A DNA stretch of 64,000 nucleotides from an uncultured Verrucomicrobiae bacterium (GTDB taxonomy: Bacteria; Verrucomicrobiota; Verrucomicrobiia; Verrucomicrobiales; Akkermansiaceae). Positions 46,069 to 56,105 of the stretch are shown piece by piece; the stretch's first letter is position 1, and every line of letters begins with the position of its first letter. A program made the position numbers and the translations under genes. Where the stretch lies: positions 6,897-70,896 of the forward strand of contig CALGOH010000223.1 in NCBI GenBank assembly GCA_937957985.1, given 5' to 3'. The notes under the pieces are model-generated. The model saw only the letters and a list, made by a program, of their open reading frames with translations. It was not told where the DNA came from and did no database searches.

Positions 46069-47158
46069 CGCGCCCCTTCCATTGGGTCATCCGGCCGGAA
46101 CGCCGGCGACGCACCGCCATCACAAAGACAACCTGATAGAACAGCAAAGGGATCGGAAAGGCCAGGGCGCTCCACCAGGAAAAGCCGCCGATGCGACGGA
46201 GGTCCGTCATCAGGCCCAGCGCCCCCGCAACGTAGGCCAGCCCAACAGCCCAAGCGGCCAGTCCCTTCGCCAGCGGCAGCAGCGCGACGGCGACGGTCAG
46301 CATCATCAGGCCGGTGATCCAGATCGACGACAACACCAGCACCGGCTTCGGGGTCAGGCCCGCCCCGGAGGCGAAGCCTTTCACCCAACTCTCCAAGAGC
46401 TGCCGATATCCCTCCGGAAACATTCGCATCGAGATCGCGCCACGACCGATGCGGCAGATCCGGCGAACGCCCAGTTCCTCGAGCGGCTTCGACAGGTGAA
46501 AGTTCTCCAGCACCGTGCGACGCACCGCGCCGTGGCCACCCACCTCGTCATAGACATCGCGTGGGATGAGCATCGACTGACCAAACAGACCGATGCCCGG
46601 GGCGTCGTCGCCGCGCCACGTCGAGGCACCGATGCCTCCGACCATCAGCAGGTTGAAGAACGCGGACAGGTTCTCGTAGACCCCCTCGATGCGATGCCAC
46701 GGACACACGGAGATCGCCACCCGTGGCGCCATCAGCACGCCAAGTCGGGCGAGTGCCTCGGGTTGCGGCTCGACGTCGGCATCGAGGAACCACAGCCACT
46801 CCCCCTCGGCCGCGTCCGCCCCCTGCTGGCAGGCCCAGGGTTTGCCGAACCATCCCTCGGGCAGGGACCTCCCCTCGATCACCCGGGCACCCGACGCCCG
46901 CGCGACCGACGCCGTGTCGTCATCCGACTGGTCGTCCACCACGATGATCTCGTGCGGCGGCACGGTCTGCGCCACGAGGGCCGGCAGGAGCTTGCGCAGG
47001 TTCCGTTCCTCGTTCCGCGCCGGAATGATCACCGAAACGCGCGGCACCACGCCCTCGCCGACCGGCGGCAGCCCCCGGGCGCGGCCCAGAAACAACCGCC
47101 CCGCCGCCAGCGCCAGCAACGCACCCGTCCAGGCCACGATCGCGACGGCGGCGGACAT
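46058..47158 (-). CDS. crtQ: CrtQ-type carotenoid glycosyltransferase
   Basis: The 366-residue product is a GT2 with membrane helices: an N-terminal hydrophobic helix, VSVIIPARNEERNLRKLLPA, IVVDDQSDDDTA, a D-A-D-V acceptor site (WLWFLDADVEPQP), and LSKPLEELGVRRI. Its place between a desaturase and crtO matches CrtQ, which attaches a sugar to the carotenoid acid. The start at 47158 overlaps the desaturase stop by one base, so an upstream extension is unlikely. The sugar is unknown; in Rubritalea the known product carries xylose. Confidence 0.78.
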   Translation of the reverse strand: MSAAVAIVAWTGALLALAAGRLFLGRARGLPPVGEGVVPRVSVIIPARNEERNLRKLLPALVAQTVPPHEIIVVDDQSDDDTASVARASGARVIEGRSLPEGWFGKPWACQQGADAAEGEWLWFLDADVEPQPEALARLGVLMAPRVAISVCPWHRIEGVYENLSAFFNLLMVGGIGASTWRGDDAPGIGLFGQSMLIPRDVYDEVGGHGAVRRTVLENFHLSKPLEELGVRRICRIGRGAISMRMFPEGYRQLLESWVKGFASGAGLTPKPVLVLSSIWITGLMMLTVAVALLPLAKGLAAWAVGLAYVAGALGLMTDLRRIGGFSWWSALAFPIPLLFYQVVFVMAVRRRRSGRMTQWKGRDVD

Positions 47159-48654
47159 CACCCCCGATCGCTGGCGACCAGGCGGTCGCAGACCTTCTGC
47201 CCGCAAAGCACCGCCATCGGCATGCCGCCACCCGGATTCACGCTGCCGCCGGTGAAGAACAGGTTCTCATACTTCGAACTCTGCTTGGGCGCCTTGAACG
47301 CCTTGTTCAGCTTCCAGTCGCTGACCACCCCGTAGATCGACCCGCGGTTGGAAAGATACATCCGCTCGATGTCCACCGGGGTGAGCATGTCACGCACCAC
47401 CGCGTGCTTGCGCAGGTCGGTCAGGCCCATCCGCTCGAGCTTCTCGAGCACCCGCTCGGCATAGGCCTCGTAGTCCGCCTCCGATAGCGGATGCTCCGGA
47501 TCGATCGGCGGGATGTGCGGAAGCACCTTGATGTTGTCACAACCCTCCGGCGCCTTGGTCGGATCGGTACGCGTCGGAGCGACCAGATAGATCGTCGGAT
47601 CCTCCGGCAGCTTCCCTTTCCGGAACACGGTGTCGAAGTGCTTCGACTGGTCTTTCGAATAGAAGAAATTGTGGTGCGCGAGCTGCGGGTAGATGCGGTC
47701 GGTGCCGAGATGCAGCACCAGCCCCGAGCACGCGGGCGCGAAGCGCTCGAGCTTCTTCATGAACCGCGCGTCCTCCTTGAGCAGATGCTTGTAGGCGGGA
47801 ATCACCTCCATGTTGCAAACCACGTGACCGGCGGAAAGCCGGGTGCCGTCGTCGAGCACCACGCCATCGACGCGGCGCCCGTTCCTGGTGATCTCGCGGA
47901 CACGGGTGTCGAGGCGGATCGGAATCTCCAGATCCGCCGCCAGCTTTTCCAGGCCGCGGGCCAGTTCATACATGCCGCCCTTCACGTACCACAGGCCGTG
48001 ATCGAACTGGATCAGCGACATCATGTTCATGTAACCCGGCGCGTCCTTCGCCGAGGAGCCGACATACTTGATGAAATACTCGAAGATCCACCGCAGGTGC
48101 TGGCTGCGGAAATGGCGGGCGACTGACTCGGACATGCTGTGCTTCCAGTCCATCCCCCGGAAAAGCCCGAAGAACCCGTAGTGCCGGATCATCTCCCAGG
48201 TCGTGTCGAGGCCCTTGGCGAAGTATCCGTGTTCGACCATCCGGTACTGGCGCCGGCCATACTCAAGGAAGCGCTGGAAGTCGTCCCAGTGCGCAGCCGC
48301 GTCACCCTCGAGCTTCCCGAGTTCCCGCCGCATGTCCTCCGGCTTCTCCAGCAGGTCGAGCACGAGCCCGTCCTCGAAGAAATTCCGCCAGTGGGGCGTG
48401 ACCGGTTGGAGTTCGACGTAGTCGCTCATCCGCTTCCCGGCGCGCTTGAAAAGATCCTCGAAGATCTGCGGCAGCGTGAAGATCGAGGGGCCGAGGTCGA
48501 AGGTGAAGCCGTCGATCTCGCTCACGTTCAGCTTGCCGCCCACCCGGTCGTTCTTCTCGAGGATCTCGACCCGATACCCTTCCGCCCGCAACGAGATCGC
48601 CGCCGACAAACCGCCGAGCCCCGCTCCGATCACCAGGATGTTTCCCTTGTCCAT
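47158..48654 (-). CDS. crtN: CrtN/CrtP-family carotenoid desaturase or oxidase
   Basis: The 498-residue FAD enzyme begins with ILVIGAGLGGLSAAISL and continues EKNDRVGGKLN, typical of the phytoene-desaturase (CrtI/CrtN/CrtP) family. It ends with FFTGGSVNPGGGMPMAVLCG, a conserved FAD-binding C-terminal segment. In this family CrtN desaturates 4,4'-diapophytoene and CrtP oxidises terminal methyl groups; I cannot decide between them from sequence. With crtQ, crtO and an aldehyde dehydrogenase it forms a C30 carotenoid acid pathway. No squalene/diapophytoene synthase (CrtM) is in the window. Confidence 0.85.
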   Translation of the reverse strand: MDKGNILVIGAGLGGLSAAISLRAEGYRVEILEKNDRVGGKLNVSEIDGFTFDLGPSIFTLPQIFEDLFKRAGKRMSDYVELQPVTPHWRNFFEDGLVLDLLEKPEDMRRELGKLEGDAAAHWDDFQRFLEYGRRQYRMVEHGYFAKGLDTTWEMIRHYGFFGLFRGMDWKHSMSESVARHFRSQHLRWIFEYFIKYVGSSAKDAPGYMNMMSLIQFDHGLWYVKGGMYELARGLEKLAADLEIPIRLDTRVREITRNGRRVDGVVLDDGTRLSAGHVVCNMEVIPAYKHLLKEDARFMKKLERFAPACSGLVLHLGTDRIYPQLAHHNFFYSKDQSKHFDTVFRKGKLPEDPTIYLVAPTRTDPTKAPEGCDNIKVLPHIPPIDPEHPLSEADYEAYAERVLEKLERMGLTDLRKHAVVRDMLTPVDIERMYLSNRGSIYGVVSDWKLNKAFKAPKQSSKYENLFFTGGSVNPGGGMPMAVLCGQKVCDRLVASDRG

Positions 48655-48715
48655 GCTCGTGAGATTTCCAGCGGCTAGGGCGTGATCCCGCCCGCCGACG
48701 TGCTAGATTCGGCGC

Positions 48716-50095
48716 ATGCGCGAGGAACGCAAGGCAGGAGATGCGGAGGTTTCCGGGATCCGGCGACAACAAGAGGAATTCTTCGCATCCGGAGCCACGC
48801 GTCCGGTCGAGCATCGTCGCGACGCGCTCCGGTCCCTGCTGGCCGCCTGGGAGTCGCGGGAAAAGGACATCCTCGACGCGCTGGAGGCCGATCTGGGAAA
48901 GCCCGCGCTGGAAGCGTGGCTCAGCGAGTACCATTTCATCCGCGACGACCTGCGGCTGGCCATCCGCAAGCTCCCCCGTTGGGCCAGGCCCCGCCGGGCC
49001 GGGCACCCCTTCTATTTCCTTCCCGCCTCCAGCCGCATCCACCGCGAGCCCTTCGGCACGGCGCTGGTGATGGCCCCGTGGAACTACCCCCTCCAGCTCG
49101 CGCTCAGCCCCGCGGTCGCCGCGGTCGCCGCCGGCAACTGCGTCACCGTCAAGCCCTCGGAACTGAGCCCCGCAAGCTCCGCGCTGCTCGCGGAAATCGT
49201 CGTGCAAGCCTGCGATCCCGCCCACGTGACCGTCGTGCAGGGCGATGCCGGGGTCGGCGCCGCGCTGCTCGACCAGCCCTGGGACTTCTTCTTCTTCACC
49301 GGCGGCGAGAGCGTCGGTCGCAAGGTCGCCGCCGCCGCGGCCCGCCATCTGGCCCCCTCGGTCCTCGAACTCGGCGGAAAATCGCCGGCGGTGATCGATG
49401 AGACCGGCGACCTGAAACTCGCCGCGGAAAGGATCGCCGTCGGCAGGTTCCTCAACGCCGGACAGACCTGCATGGCCCCGGATTTCGTCGCCGTGCCGGA
49501 GGGCCGGCTCGAGGAATTCACCCGGCATCTCGACGCCTTCCTCGAGCAGGCCTATCAACACCCCCGCCCCGACCTCGCCCGGCTGCCGAACCGCCGGCAC
49601 TACGACCGGGTGCTCGCCCTCTCGACAGGCGATGTCCACACCTTCGGCGGGGACGATCCCGGGTCGTTGCGCCTCGCGCCCCGCTGGCTGCGAGCCGACT
49701 GGGATCACTCGGCGATGAAGGAAGAGGTCTTCGGGCCTTTGCTGCCCGTTGTCGCCTACCGGGACCGGAACGAATTCATCGAACGCCTCCGCAGCCTGCC
49801 CGCCCCGCTCGCCCTCTACGTCTTCACCAACCGTCGCGGCTTCGCGGATGACCTGATCCGGCGTTTCCGCTCCGGCTCGGTCTGCGTCAACGACGTCCTG
49901 AAACAAGGCGTCAACCACGCCCTGCCCTTCGGCGGGGTCGGCCCCAGCGGACACGGTCGCTACCGCGGACGGCACGGGTTCGACACCTTCACCTTCAGCC
50001 GTCCCGTCACCCGGCGGCCCCAGTGGCCCGACCCCTTCTTCCAGGCGCCGCCCTACGGCAACTTGCTGGATCGACTCCGGCGTCTCCTCCGCTAG
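48716..50095 (+). CDS. Aldehyde dehydrogenase, likely carotenoid aldehyde (AldH/CrtNc-like)
   Basis: The 459-residue product has the ALDH pattern: VMAPWNYPLQLALSPAVAAV, FFFTGGESVGRKVAAAAA, the general base in LELGGKSPAVI, and the catalytic Cys in LNAGQTCMAPDF, then KEEVFGPLLPV. Its closeness to fatty-aldehyde/AldH1 enzymes and its divergent position 61 bp from the crt genes suggest oxidation of a diaponeurosporene-type aldehyde to the carotenoid acid. It could also be a general long-chain aldehyde dehydrogenase. Divergent transcription from a shared promoter region is likely. Confidence 0.82.
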   Translation: MREERKAGDAEVSGIRRQQEEFFASGATRPVEHRRDALRSLLAAWESREKDILDALEADLGKPALEAWLSEYHFIRDDLRLAIRKLPRWARPRRAGHPFYFLPASSRIHREPFGTALVMAPWNYPLQLALSPAVAAVAAGNCVTVKPSELSPASSALLAEIVVQACDPAHVTVVQGDAGVGAALLDQPWDFFFFTGGESVGRKVAAAAARHLAPSVLELGGKSPAVIDETGDLKLAAERIAVGRFLNAGQTCMAPDFVAVPEGRLEEFTRHLDAFLEQAYQHPRPDLARLPNRRHYDRVLALSTGDVHTFGGDDPGSLRLAPRWLRADWDHSAMKEEVFGPLLPVVAYRDRNEFIERLRSLPAPLALYVFTNRRGFADDLIRRFRSGSVCVNDVLKQGVNHALPFGGVGPSGHGRYRGRHGFDTFTFSRPVTRRPQWPDPFFQAPPYGNLLDRLRRLLR

Positions 50096-50105
50096 GATCT
50101 CCACC

Positions 50106-50339
50106 GTGAAGGTTTTCTTCCTCCCCCTTGCCGCCGTCCTGCTGCTCTGCCAATGCGGCGGCCTCACCGGTTCCCGCGGCGAGCTTCGCGGCTACCGGCT
50201 CGGTCTTGAAAAGGGCGGCGCCGACCGCGCCGCCGGCCTTTCCTGCACCCCGACCCGCTACTCCGCCGAATACACCGGCGGCGAAGCCGAGGACTTCGCC
50301 CGCGGCTACCTCAAGGGCTACGAACGCGAGCGACGTTAG
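50106..50339 (+). CDS. Small lipoprotein
   Basis: The 77-residue product starts at GTG 50106, ten bases after the dehydrogenase stop, with a signal sequence and lipobox (LLLCQCGG; the lipidated Cys is one of the two). The mature part is about 55 residues, rich in Gly, Glu and Tyr (LRGYRLGLEKGGADRAAG). Function unknown. Its last four bases overlap the 3' end of the convergent flippase gene. Confidence 0.65.
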   Translation: MKVFFLPLAAVLLLCQCGGLTGSRGELRGYRLGLEKGGADRAAGLSCTPTRYSAEYTGGEAEDFARGYLKGYERERR

Positions 50340-51691
50340 ACGGTCTCGCTCCGCAGCCGTTTCCACACGTGGATCGGCAGCATCCAGCCGGTGACGAGGA
50401 AGATCGTCGCGCCCATGGCGATGAGCATGGCGCCCATGCCTCCCGACCACAGGGCGAGGGCGGCGGCGACGGCGAGGAGCGGGGTTTCCACGAACTGAAC
50501 GCGGGCGAGCCGGGCGACCTGGCCGGTGCCGATCATGAGCATGTGGTTCAGGTGCCGCCAGACGTGGGCGACGAAGTAGAACGCGTAGGCACCCAGCACG
50601 CCGCGGCCGACGCCGGCGAATTCCTCGCCGAGCCAGATGCGGAAGCCCCACGGTCCGACGAGGATCATGCCCGTGGCGGAGGCGAGGGCGAAACAACAGC
50701 CATAGAGGTAGAGCTTGCGCGACGCACGGTGGGCCCACTCGCGGTCGCCGCGGGCCAGGGCGTCGGCCACCGCCGGCCAGGTGGGGGTGCTGACCATCAT
50801 CACGAAGCCGAGCTGCATGACGGTGAGCGCGATGAGCGGGCCGTAGAGTGCGACCTGGTCGGGCCCGCCGATCCGGCCGACGAGCCAGCCGCAGAAGTTG
50901 TACTCGACCACGCCGGTGAGCAGCATGGCGCTGGCGAAGGCGAGTCCGTCGCCGAAGAGATGGCGCGCGGTCGATACCCGGAAAAACTCCGGGCGCGGGA
51001 TCAAGTCCGGATGCTTCCTCCACAGCGCGGCGGTGTTGGCCAGCTTGGCGGCGACGACCGATCCGTTGATCGCGACGACGAGATACCAGACCTGCGGGAA
51101 GAACCAGATGCCGCATCCGACCGCGGCGGCCGCGAGTTATTTGCCGGCGCCGCCCCAGAGGTCGGTGCCCGCGACCTCCAGCACGCCCTCGCCCACGCGG
51201 CCGCCGAGCCCCAGCACGAAGAGCGAGGTGAACACGCCGAGACCGACCCACAGCGCCGGGCGCATGACCGACTCGCGCCCCGCGAAGTCGTCGCCGAAGA
51301 GGGTCGGGATCGGAACCGTGAGCAACAAGACGGCAAGCAGCACCGCAACCAGTGCGGCCAGCCCGAGCATGAGGAAAAAGGAGGTCGAGGCCAGCACCCG
51401 GCGGCGCAGGGCGTCGCCCCTGGCCCCGGCCTCGGACAGGCCGTGGGCGAGCGCCGGGCCGATGCCGACCTCGAGCAGCGCGACGGTCGAGAGCGCGAGG
51501 CTGATGCTGGTGTAGATGCCGAACTCCGCCCGTCCCATCACCCGCACGGCGATGGGAATGGCGAGGAGCTGGAGCAGCCCGGTGCCCGCCTTCGAGAGAA
51601 ACGACGTGACCACCGCCAGCCGGATCGACCGATCGCGGCGGGTGACCTGTTGTTCCCGCTCGGCGGTCTCCACGGCGGCGATGGTAGCCAT
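50336..51691 (-). pseudogene. Wzx-type polysaccharide flippase interrupted by an in-frame TAA
   Basis: One frame of 451 codons carries about twelve hydrophobic helices (LAVVTSFLSKAGTGLLQLLAIP, AEFGIYTSISLALSTVALLE, then YGPLIALTVMQLGFVMMVST) typical of MATE-like O-antigen/EPS flippases. After residue 184 (GGAGK) it has TAA (51139-51137) and continues in the same frame with LAAAAVGCGIWFFPQVWYLV to the natural stop. A single base-level change thus separates two otherwise collinear halves. It may be a recent nonsense mutation or a sequence error. The gene is the last of the exopolysaccharide operon and would move the lipid-linked repeat unit across the membrane. Confidence 0.75.
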
Positions 51692-51725
51692 CTTTTTCCC
51701 GGAGGACAGACCGGATGCGGGCCGA

Positions 51726-53234
51726 TCAGCAGGCGCCCTTCCGCTTGAAGAAGGTCAGCAGCATGATCTGGAAGTCGAGGAACGGGTTCCAGTTCTCGAT
51801 GTAGTCGAGGTCGAACTTGACGCGCTCCTTGAGGCAGGTGTCGCCACGGAAGCCGTGGATCTGCGCCCATCCGGTGAGGCCCGGCTTCACGTTGTGGCGG
51901 ACGTTGTACCAGCGGATCTGCTCCTTGAAGCCCTCGATCAGTTCCGGACGCTCCGGACGGGGACCGACGAGGCTCATCTCGCCGGTCAGCACGTTCCAGA
52001 ACTGCGGCAGCTCGTCGATGTTCCACTTGCGCATGAAGGCGCCGACCTTGAGCCGGCGCGGATCGTCCTGAACCGTCCAGCCCGGCGCGCCGTCGGCCTC
52101 GGCGTCGGGCTTCATGCTGCGGATCTTGAAGATGTCGAACGGCCGGCCGTTCAGGCCGATGCGACGCTGGCGGTAGATCACCGCGCCCGGGGACTCGAGA
52201 TAGACGAGCGCCGAGAACAACGCCATAACCGGAGCGAAGACCACCAGTCCGATGACGGCACCGACGATGTCGACGGTGCGTTTGAGGACGTTGTTGAAGG
52301 CGTGGTGCAGCGGCAGCTTGCCGACCCCGAGCACCGGCATCCCGTGGACGCTCTCGAACTGCAGCCCGGACAGCAGGATCTGGAAGCAGCTCGGCACCAG
52401 CTTGAAATCGACGAACTCCTTGCCGCAGGTTTCGGCCAGCTCGAGCATCGCGTCGCGGCCGAGGGCCGAGTCGACCGCCATGACGATGTCGGCGCCGCTC
52501 TCGCGGATGATGTCGCGCGCCTCGCCGACGGTGCCGAGAATCGGGATGGACCCGGGCATTTCGAAAGCCGAGTCCATCTTCTCCGGCAGGATCACGCCCG
52601 AAACCTCGTAGCGGTGCGCGCGTCCTTCGGAAAAGCCGCAAACCGAGCGCTCGCATTCGCTGTTCCAACCGACGAAGACGACCTTCTGCCGCAGGGTCGA
52701 GGCGATCGGCTCGCGCCGCATCACGCAGTAGAGGAACCAGCGCCACAGGCCCAGGCCGGCGAAGGACAGGCCGGCGGCCAGCACGCAGTAGGCGCGGCTG
52801 ATCGCCGGCTCGAGCTTGAGGGTGAGCGTGAGACCGAGGAAGACGGCGAACCAGATCGCGCAGGACTTGGCGACGAGCTGGAGCGTCCGCCGGATCGCGA
52901 GGAAATGGCGCGGGTCGTGGGCGCGGAAATTCGCCAGCAGGAAGAGCAACAAGGCCGCGCCGAGAACGACGTGACCGAGGTAGCTGCTCAGGTCGATCGC
53001 CTCGTCGACGACACCGAATGTGGCAAGGTGCGTCTCGAAACGCACCAGGTAGGCGGCGAGCATCGCGAAGAGCACGACCGCGGCGTCTCCCAGGAAGCTG
53101 AGTGCGATGAGCTTCTGGTGCGCGACCCAGGCGCGATGCCGGTGGCGGAGGGAATAGGCTGGAGCGGCCGGTGCTTCGACCGGGGAAAATGACGCCGAGG
53201 AAGCGTCATCCCGCGTGGGAATGGCTGTTTTCAT
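51726..53234 (-). CDS. Exopolysaccharide polyprenyl glycosylphosphotransferase (initiating sugar transferase)
   Basis: The 502-residue product has four to five N-terminal transmembrane segments, a central CoA-binding-like domain ([17 protein letters not shown]), another membrane segment, and a C-terminal bacterial sugar transferase domain with [33 protein letters not shown] and [11 protein letters not shown]. These proteins (WcaJ/WbaP family) start the polymer by loading the first sugar-phosphate onto undecaprenyl phosphate. It lies upstream of the flippase and downstream of the Wzc-like co-polymerase. Confidence 0.92.
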   Translation of the reverse strand: MKTAIPTRDDASSASFSPVEAPAAPAYSLRHRHRAWVAHQKLIALSFLGDAAVVLFAMLAAYLVRFETHLATFGVVDEAIDLSSYLGHVVLGAALLLFLLANFRAHDPRHFLAIRRTLQLVAKSCAIWFAVFLGLTLTLKLEPAISRAYCVLAAGLSFAGLGLWRWFLYCVMRREPIASTLRQKVVFVGWNSECERSVCGFSEGRAHRYEVSGVILPEKMDSAFEMPGSIPILGTVGEARDIIRESGADIVMAVDSALGRDAMLELAETCGKEFVDFKLVPSCFQILLSGLQFESVHGMPVLGVGKLPLHHAFNNVLKRTVDIVGAVIGLVVFAPVMALFSALVYLESPGAVIYRQRRIGLNGRPFDIFKIRSMKPDAEADGAPGWTVQDDPRRLKVGAFMRKWNIDELPQFWNVLTGEMSLVGPRPERPELIEGFKEQIRWYNVRHNVKPGLTGWAQIHGFRGDTCLKERVKFDLDYIENWNPFLDFQIMLLTFFKRKGAC

Positions 53235-53336
53235 GTTCGGGGGGATGGGGGGTGAGACAGCGCGGGTGGGTGACCCGCGGAAACGTTTCGCCGGGGGAGC
53301 AAAACGCGAGATTATTCGAAGAATTCGCGTGGGATG

Positions 53337-55517
53337 TCAATCATGGGGTTCGAGGTTGCGGGCGTCCGCGATCGCGGAAGCGCTGGTGTCGGAAAGCTTG
53401 TATCGTGCCACCGGCAGGCTGGGACCGCCGTTGGCGTGGGCGGGATGCTCGTTCCAGACGAATCCGACGAGATTCGCGCCGCCGGCCCGGAGCAGGTCGG
53501 CGCTCTGCTTGAGTTCGCGGCGGTCGCTCCCACCTTCTCCGACGATCAGGCAGGTGTGATCCGCATAGCGTGCGACGACCTGCGCGTCGCTGCTGGAAAG
53601 CACCGATGGCACGTCGATCACCACGCGGTCGAACCAGCGCTGCGCCTCCTCGAGGAGCGCGGGGAAACGGGTGCCGGAAAGCAGTTCCGACGCATCGCTG
53701 CGCATGGCGCCCGACGACATCAGGAACAGGCGCTCGACCGGGGTCCGCACGCAGGCCTCGGCCGGCGTGGACTCGCCGGCGAGGTAGGCACCGAGCCCGA
53801 GGTCGCCACCCGGCTCCTTGAGGTGCTCGCGGCTCAGGCCCGGCTTGCGCAGGTCGGCATCGACCAGCAGCGTGCGGTATCCCTGCACCGCCAGCGAGAC
53901 GGCGTGGTTCACCGCACAGAACGACGTGCCCTCCCCTTCCCTGGCGCTGGCGAACAGCACGGTGCGCATGCCCTGGGCATGGGAGCTGGGAATGAGCACC
54001 GCCCGCAGGCGGCGGAAGGCTTCCGCGGCGGCCGAGTGCGGAGACGAAAGCATGACCATGCCGTCGCCCGCCGCCTCGTCCGGCAGGCGCGCCAGCAACG
54101 GCACCCCGGTGGCCCGCGTGACGGTCGCCGCATCGCGCACCCGGCGGTCGCCGAGTTCGAGTCCGATCATCAGCAGGGCACCCAGGAACATTCCGCCGAA
54201 TCCCGCCACGGGGGTGAGGAGCATGCGCCGGGGCCGGTGGGGTTGCTCGGGGGCGAGCGGCTGCTCCTGCCAGCTCAGGAACGACGACGACACCGATCCG
54301 ACCATCGCCGTTTCGCGGAGCCGGCGCGCGACCGAGGCATGCAGTTCGCGGTCGGCCGCGGCGTCCCGGGAAAGCTTCGCGAACTCCGCGCGCAAACCCT
54401 CGACGCCGACCGCCTCGCCGCTGGCCAGCGCGACCTCGGCTTCGAGTTTCGCCTCGTTCTCGACGGCGACCTTGTAGCTCTTCTCGATCGCCTCGCCGGC
54501 CATGCCCACGGCCTGGGCCAGATTCTTCTTCGCGCCTTCGACCGCCTGCGCGGCCTCCTTGTAGGTCGGGTGCTTGTAGAGGTAGCGTTCCTTCACCTTG
54601 TCGAATGCCAGCTCGCTGTCGCGCAGGTCGCGCACCAGCGCCAGCACCTCGGCGCTGTGGCCGCCTTCGCTCAATCCGGCCAGCGCGTCGGGGTCCGCCG
54701 GGTCGAAACGGGCGAAGGCCTCGCGTTCGGCCTCGAGCCGCAGCCGCTCGGCCTTGGCCTGGGTCAGGCGTGAATTGAGAATGTCGAGGGTTTCCTGGCT
54801 CGATCCGCCGGTGACCGAAAGCCCGGGCACCGGATGCTCCTCGCGGAAATCCTGCAGGGCCGCCTCGGAGGCTTCCATGCGCATGCGCAGTCGTTCCTCC
54901 TCGCGGGCCAGGCCGGCGCTCGCCTGCTCGATCAGCCTTTCGCGCCCTTCCTCCGACCACGTTTCGTACTCCGACTTGATCGCCTCGACCAGTCGCGCCG
55001 CCCGCTCCGGATCGGTGTCCTCGACGGCGATCTCGATCACCCGCGTGCCGCGGCTCAGCCCGACGTGCACGCGGTTGGCGAGAATCCCGAGCACCGCCTG
55101 CCGGCTCAGATCCCGTCCGGCGAACTCCGGATCATCCATCAGCCCTTCGCGGTCGATCACGCGCAGCAGCACGCTCGACGAGGCCATGCCGCGCTCGACC
55201 GAGAGCATCTGTTCGAGGTCCCGCGCCTGTTCGGAGGAAACGGGGCGCACGTCGAAGACCTGCGGGGTTTCGGTGCTGATGTAAACCGAGCCGGTCGCCT
55301 GATAGATCTTCGGCATCCGCCCGAGCACCCACCACGCCGCCAGCGCGGCGAGCAGGCCGGCCACGATCACGATCCATCCGCGCCGCAGCAGCATGCTGGC
55401 GAAGCGGGACATCTCGACCTTCGGCATGTAGAAGGTCGGATCGGTGGCCACCGGCGACACGTCGGTGCTCAACGCCGTGTCGCGGCGTTTTTCCCAGGGG
55501 AGGATGGGAGACTTCAT
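53337..55517 (-). CDS. Wzc-type polysaccharide co-polymerase / tyrosine-kinase-like protein with atypical Walker A
   Basis: The 726-residue product has two transmembrane helices flanking a periplasmic Wzz domain with long coiled coil (residues about 180-400), then a cytoplasmic BY-kinase-type domain. Walker A' appears as LLVDADLRKPG and Walker B as VVIDVPSV. The Walker A loop reads AREGEGTSFCAVN, with Thr where the phosphate-binding Lys should be (GEGK[ST]). The C-terminus has no tyrosine cluster. It may control chain length without kinase activity, or bind ATP differently. It pairs with the Wza-like channel encoded just upstream. Confidence 0.87.
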   Translation of the reverse strand: MKSPILPWEKRRDTALSTDVSPVATDPTFYMPKVEMSRFASMLLRRGWIVIVAGLLAALAAWWVLGRMPKIYQATGSVYISTETPQVFDVRPVSSEQARDLEQMLSVERGMASSSVLLRVIDREGLMDDPEFAGRDLSRQAVLGILANRVHVGLSRGTRVIEIAVEDTDPERAARLVEAIKSEYETWSEEGRERLIEQASAGLAREEERLRMRMEASEAALQDFREEHPVPGLSVTGGSSQETLDILNSRLTQAKAERLRLEAEREAFARFDPADPDALAGLSEGGHSAEVLALVRDLRDSELAFDKVKERYLYKHPTYKEAAQAVEGAKKNLAQAVGMAGEAIEKSYKVAVENEAKLEAEVALASGEAVGVEGLRAEFAKLSRDAAADRELHASVARRLRETAMVGSVSSSFLSWQEQPLAPEQPHRPRRMLLTPVAGFGGMFLGALLMIGLELGDRRVRDAATVTRATGVPLLARLPDEAAGDGMVMLSSPHSAAAEAFRRLRAVLIPSSHAQGMRTVLFASAREGEGTSFCAVNHAVSLAVQGYRTLLVDADLRKPGLSREHLKEPGGDLGLGAYLAGESTPAEACVRTPVERLFLMSSGAMRSDASELLSGTRFPALLEEAQRWFDRVVIDVPSVLSSSDAQVVARYADHTCLIVGEGGSDRRELKQSADLLRAGGANLVGFVWNEHPAHANGGPSLPVARYKLSDTSASAIADARNLEPHD

Positions 55518-55533
55518 GGCAAGGGGGGGCGGA

Positions 55534-56100
55534 TCAGAACAGGCTTTCGGGAACGGTGACGATGTCGCCGTCGAGGAGCGGCACGTCCTTCGCCTGCCCG
55601 GAGGTGATGTTCCGCAGGTCGATGCGCAGCGGCTGCGCCTGACCGCGGCGTTTCAGGGTGATCTTCTTCTCGTTGGCGATGCGCGTCATGCCGCCGGCCA
55701 TGCCGAGCGCCTCGACGAGCGTGAGCTGGCGGTTGGGATCGAGGCGGAAGACGCCGGGCTTCTGGACCTCGCCGAGCACCGTCACCGACTTGCGCACCCG
55801 GGCGGTGATCGCCACCGATACTTCCGGGCGGACGAGGTAGCCGTCGCGCAGCTTGCCCTCGATGAGCGTCGCCGCCTGGTCGGTCGTGAGGCCGGCGAGA
55901 CGCACCGCCCCGATGAGCGGCATGTTGATCGTCCCGGCGGGCGAAAGCTGGCCGCGGGTCGCCAGGTCGTCCTCGCGGAAGACCTGGATCGACACGCTGT
56001 CGCGACTGCCGATGGTGCCGGATGCGCGCTCGTCCTGGGCCGCGACCGGCAGGACGAAGGTCCCGGCGAGGAGCAGGATGAGGTAGTGAAGGAAGTTCAT
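55534..56100 (-). CDS. Wza/KpsD-type polysaccharide export protein
   Basis: The 188-residue product has a signal peptide (LILLLAGTFVLPVAAQ) and the polysaccharide-export domain: GSRDSVSIQVFREDDLATRG, NMPLIGAVRLAGLT, then a SLBB-like segment VTVLGEVQKPGVFRL and LVEALGMAGGMTRIA. It lacks the usual lipobox Cys, so it is probably periplasmic and works with the beta-barrel protein encoded next to it rather than forming a full Wza channel. It lies 16 bases upstream of the co-polymerase gene. Confidence 0.9.
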   Translation of the reverse strand: MNFLHYLILLLAGTFVLPVAAQDERASGTIGSRDSVSIQVFREDDLATRGQLSPAGTINMPLIGAVRLAGLTTDQAATLIEGKLRDGYLVRPEVSVAITARVRKSVTVLGEVQKPGVFRLDPNRQLTLVEALGMAGGMTRIANEKKITLKRRGQAQPLRIDLRNITSGQAKDVPLLDGDIVTVPESLF

Positions 56101-56105
56101 GGCGA

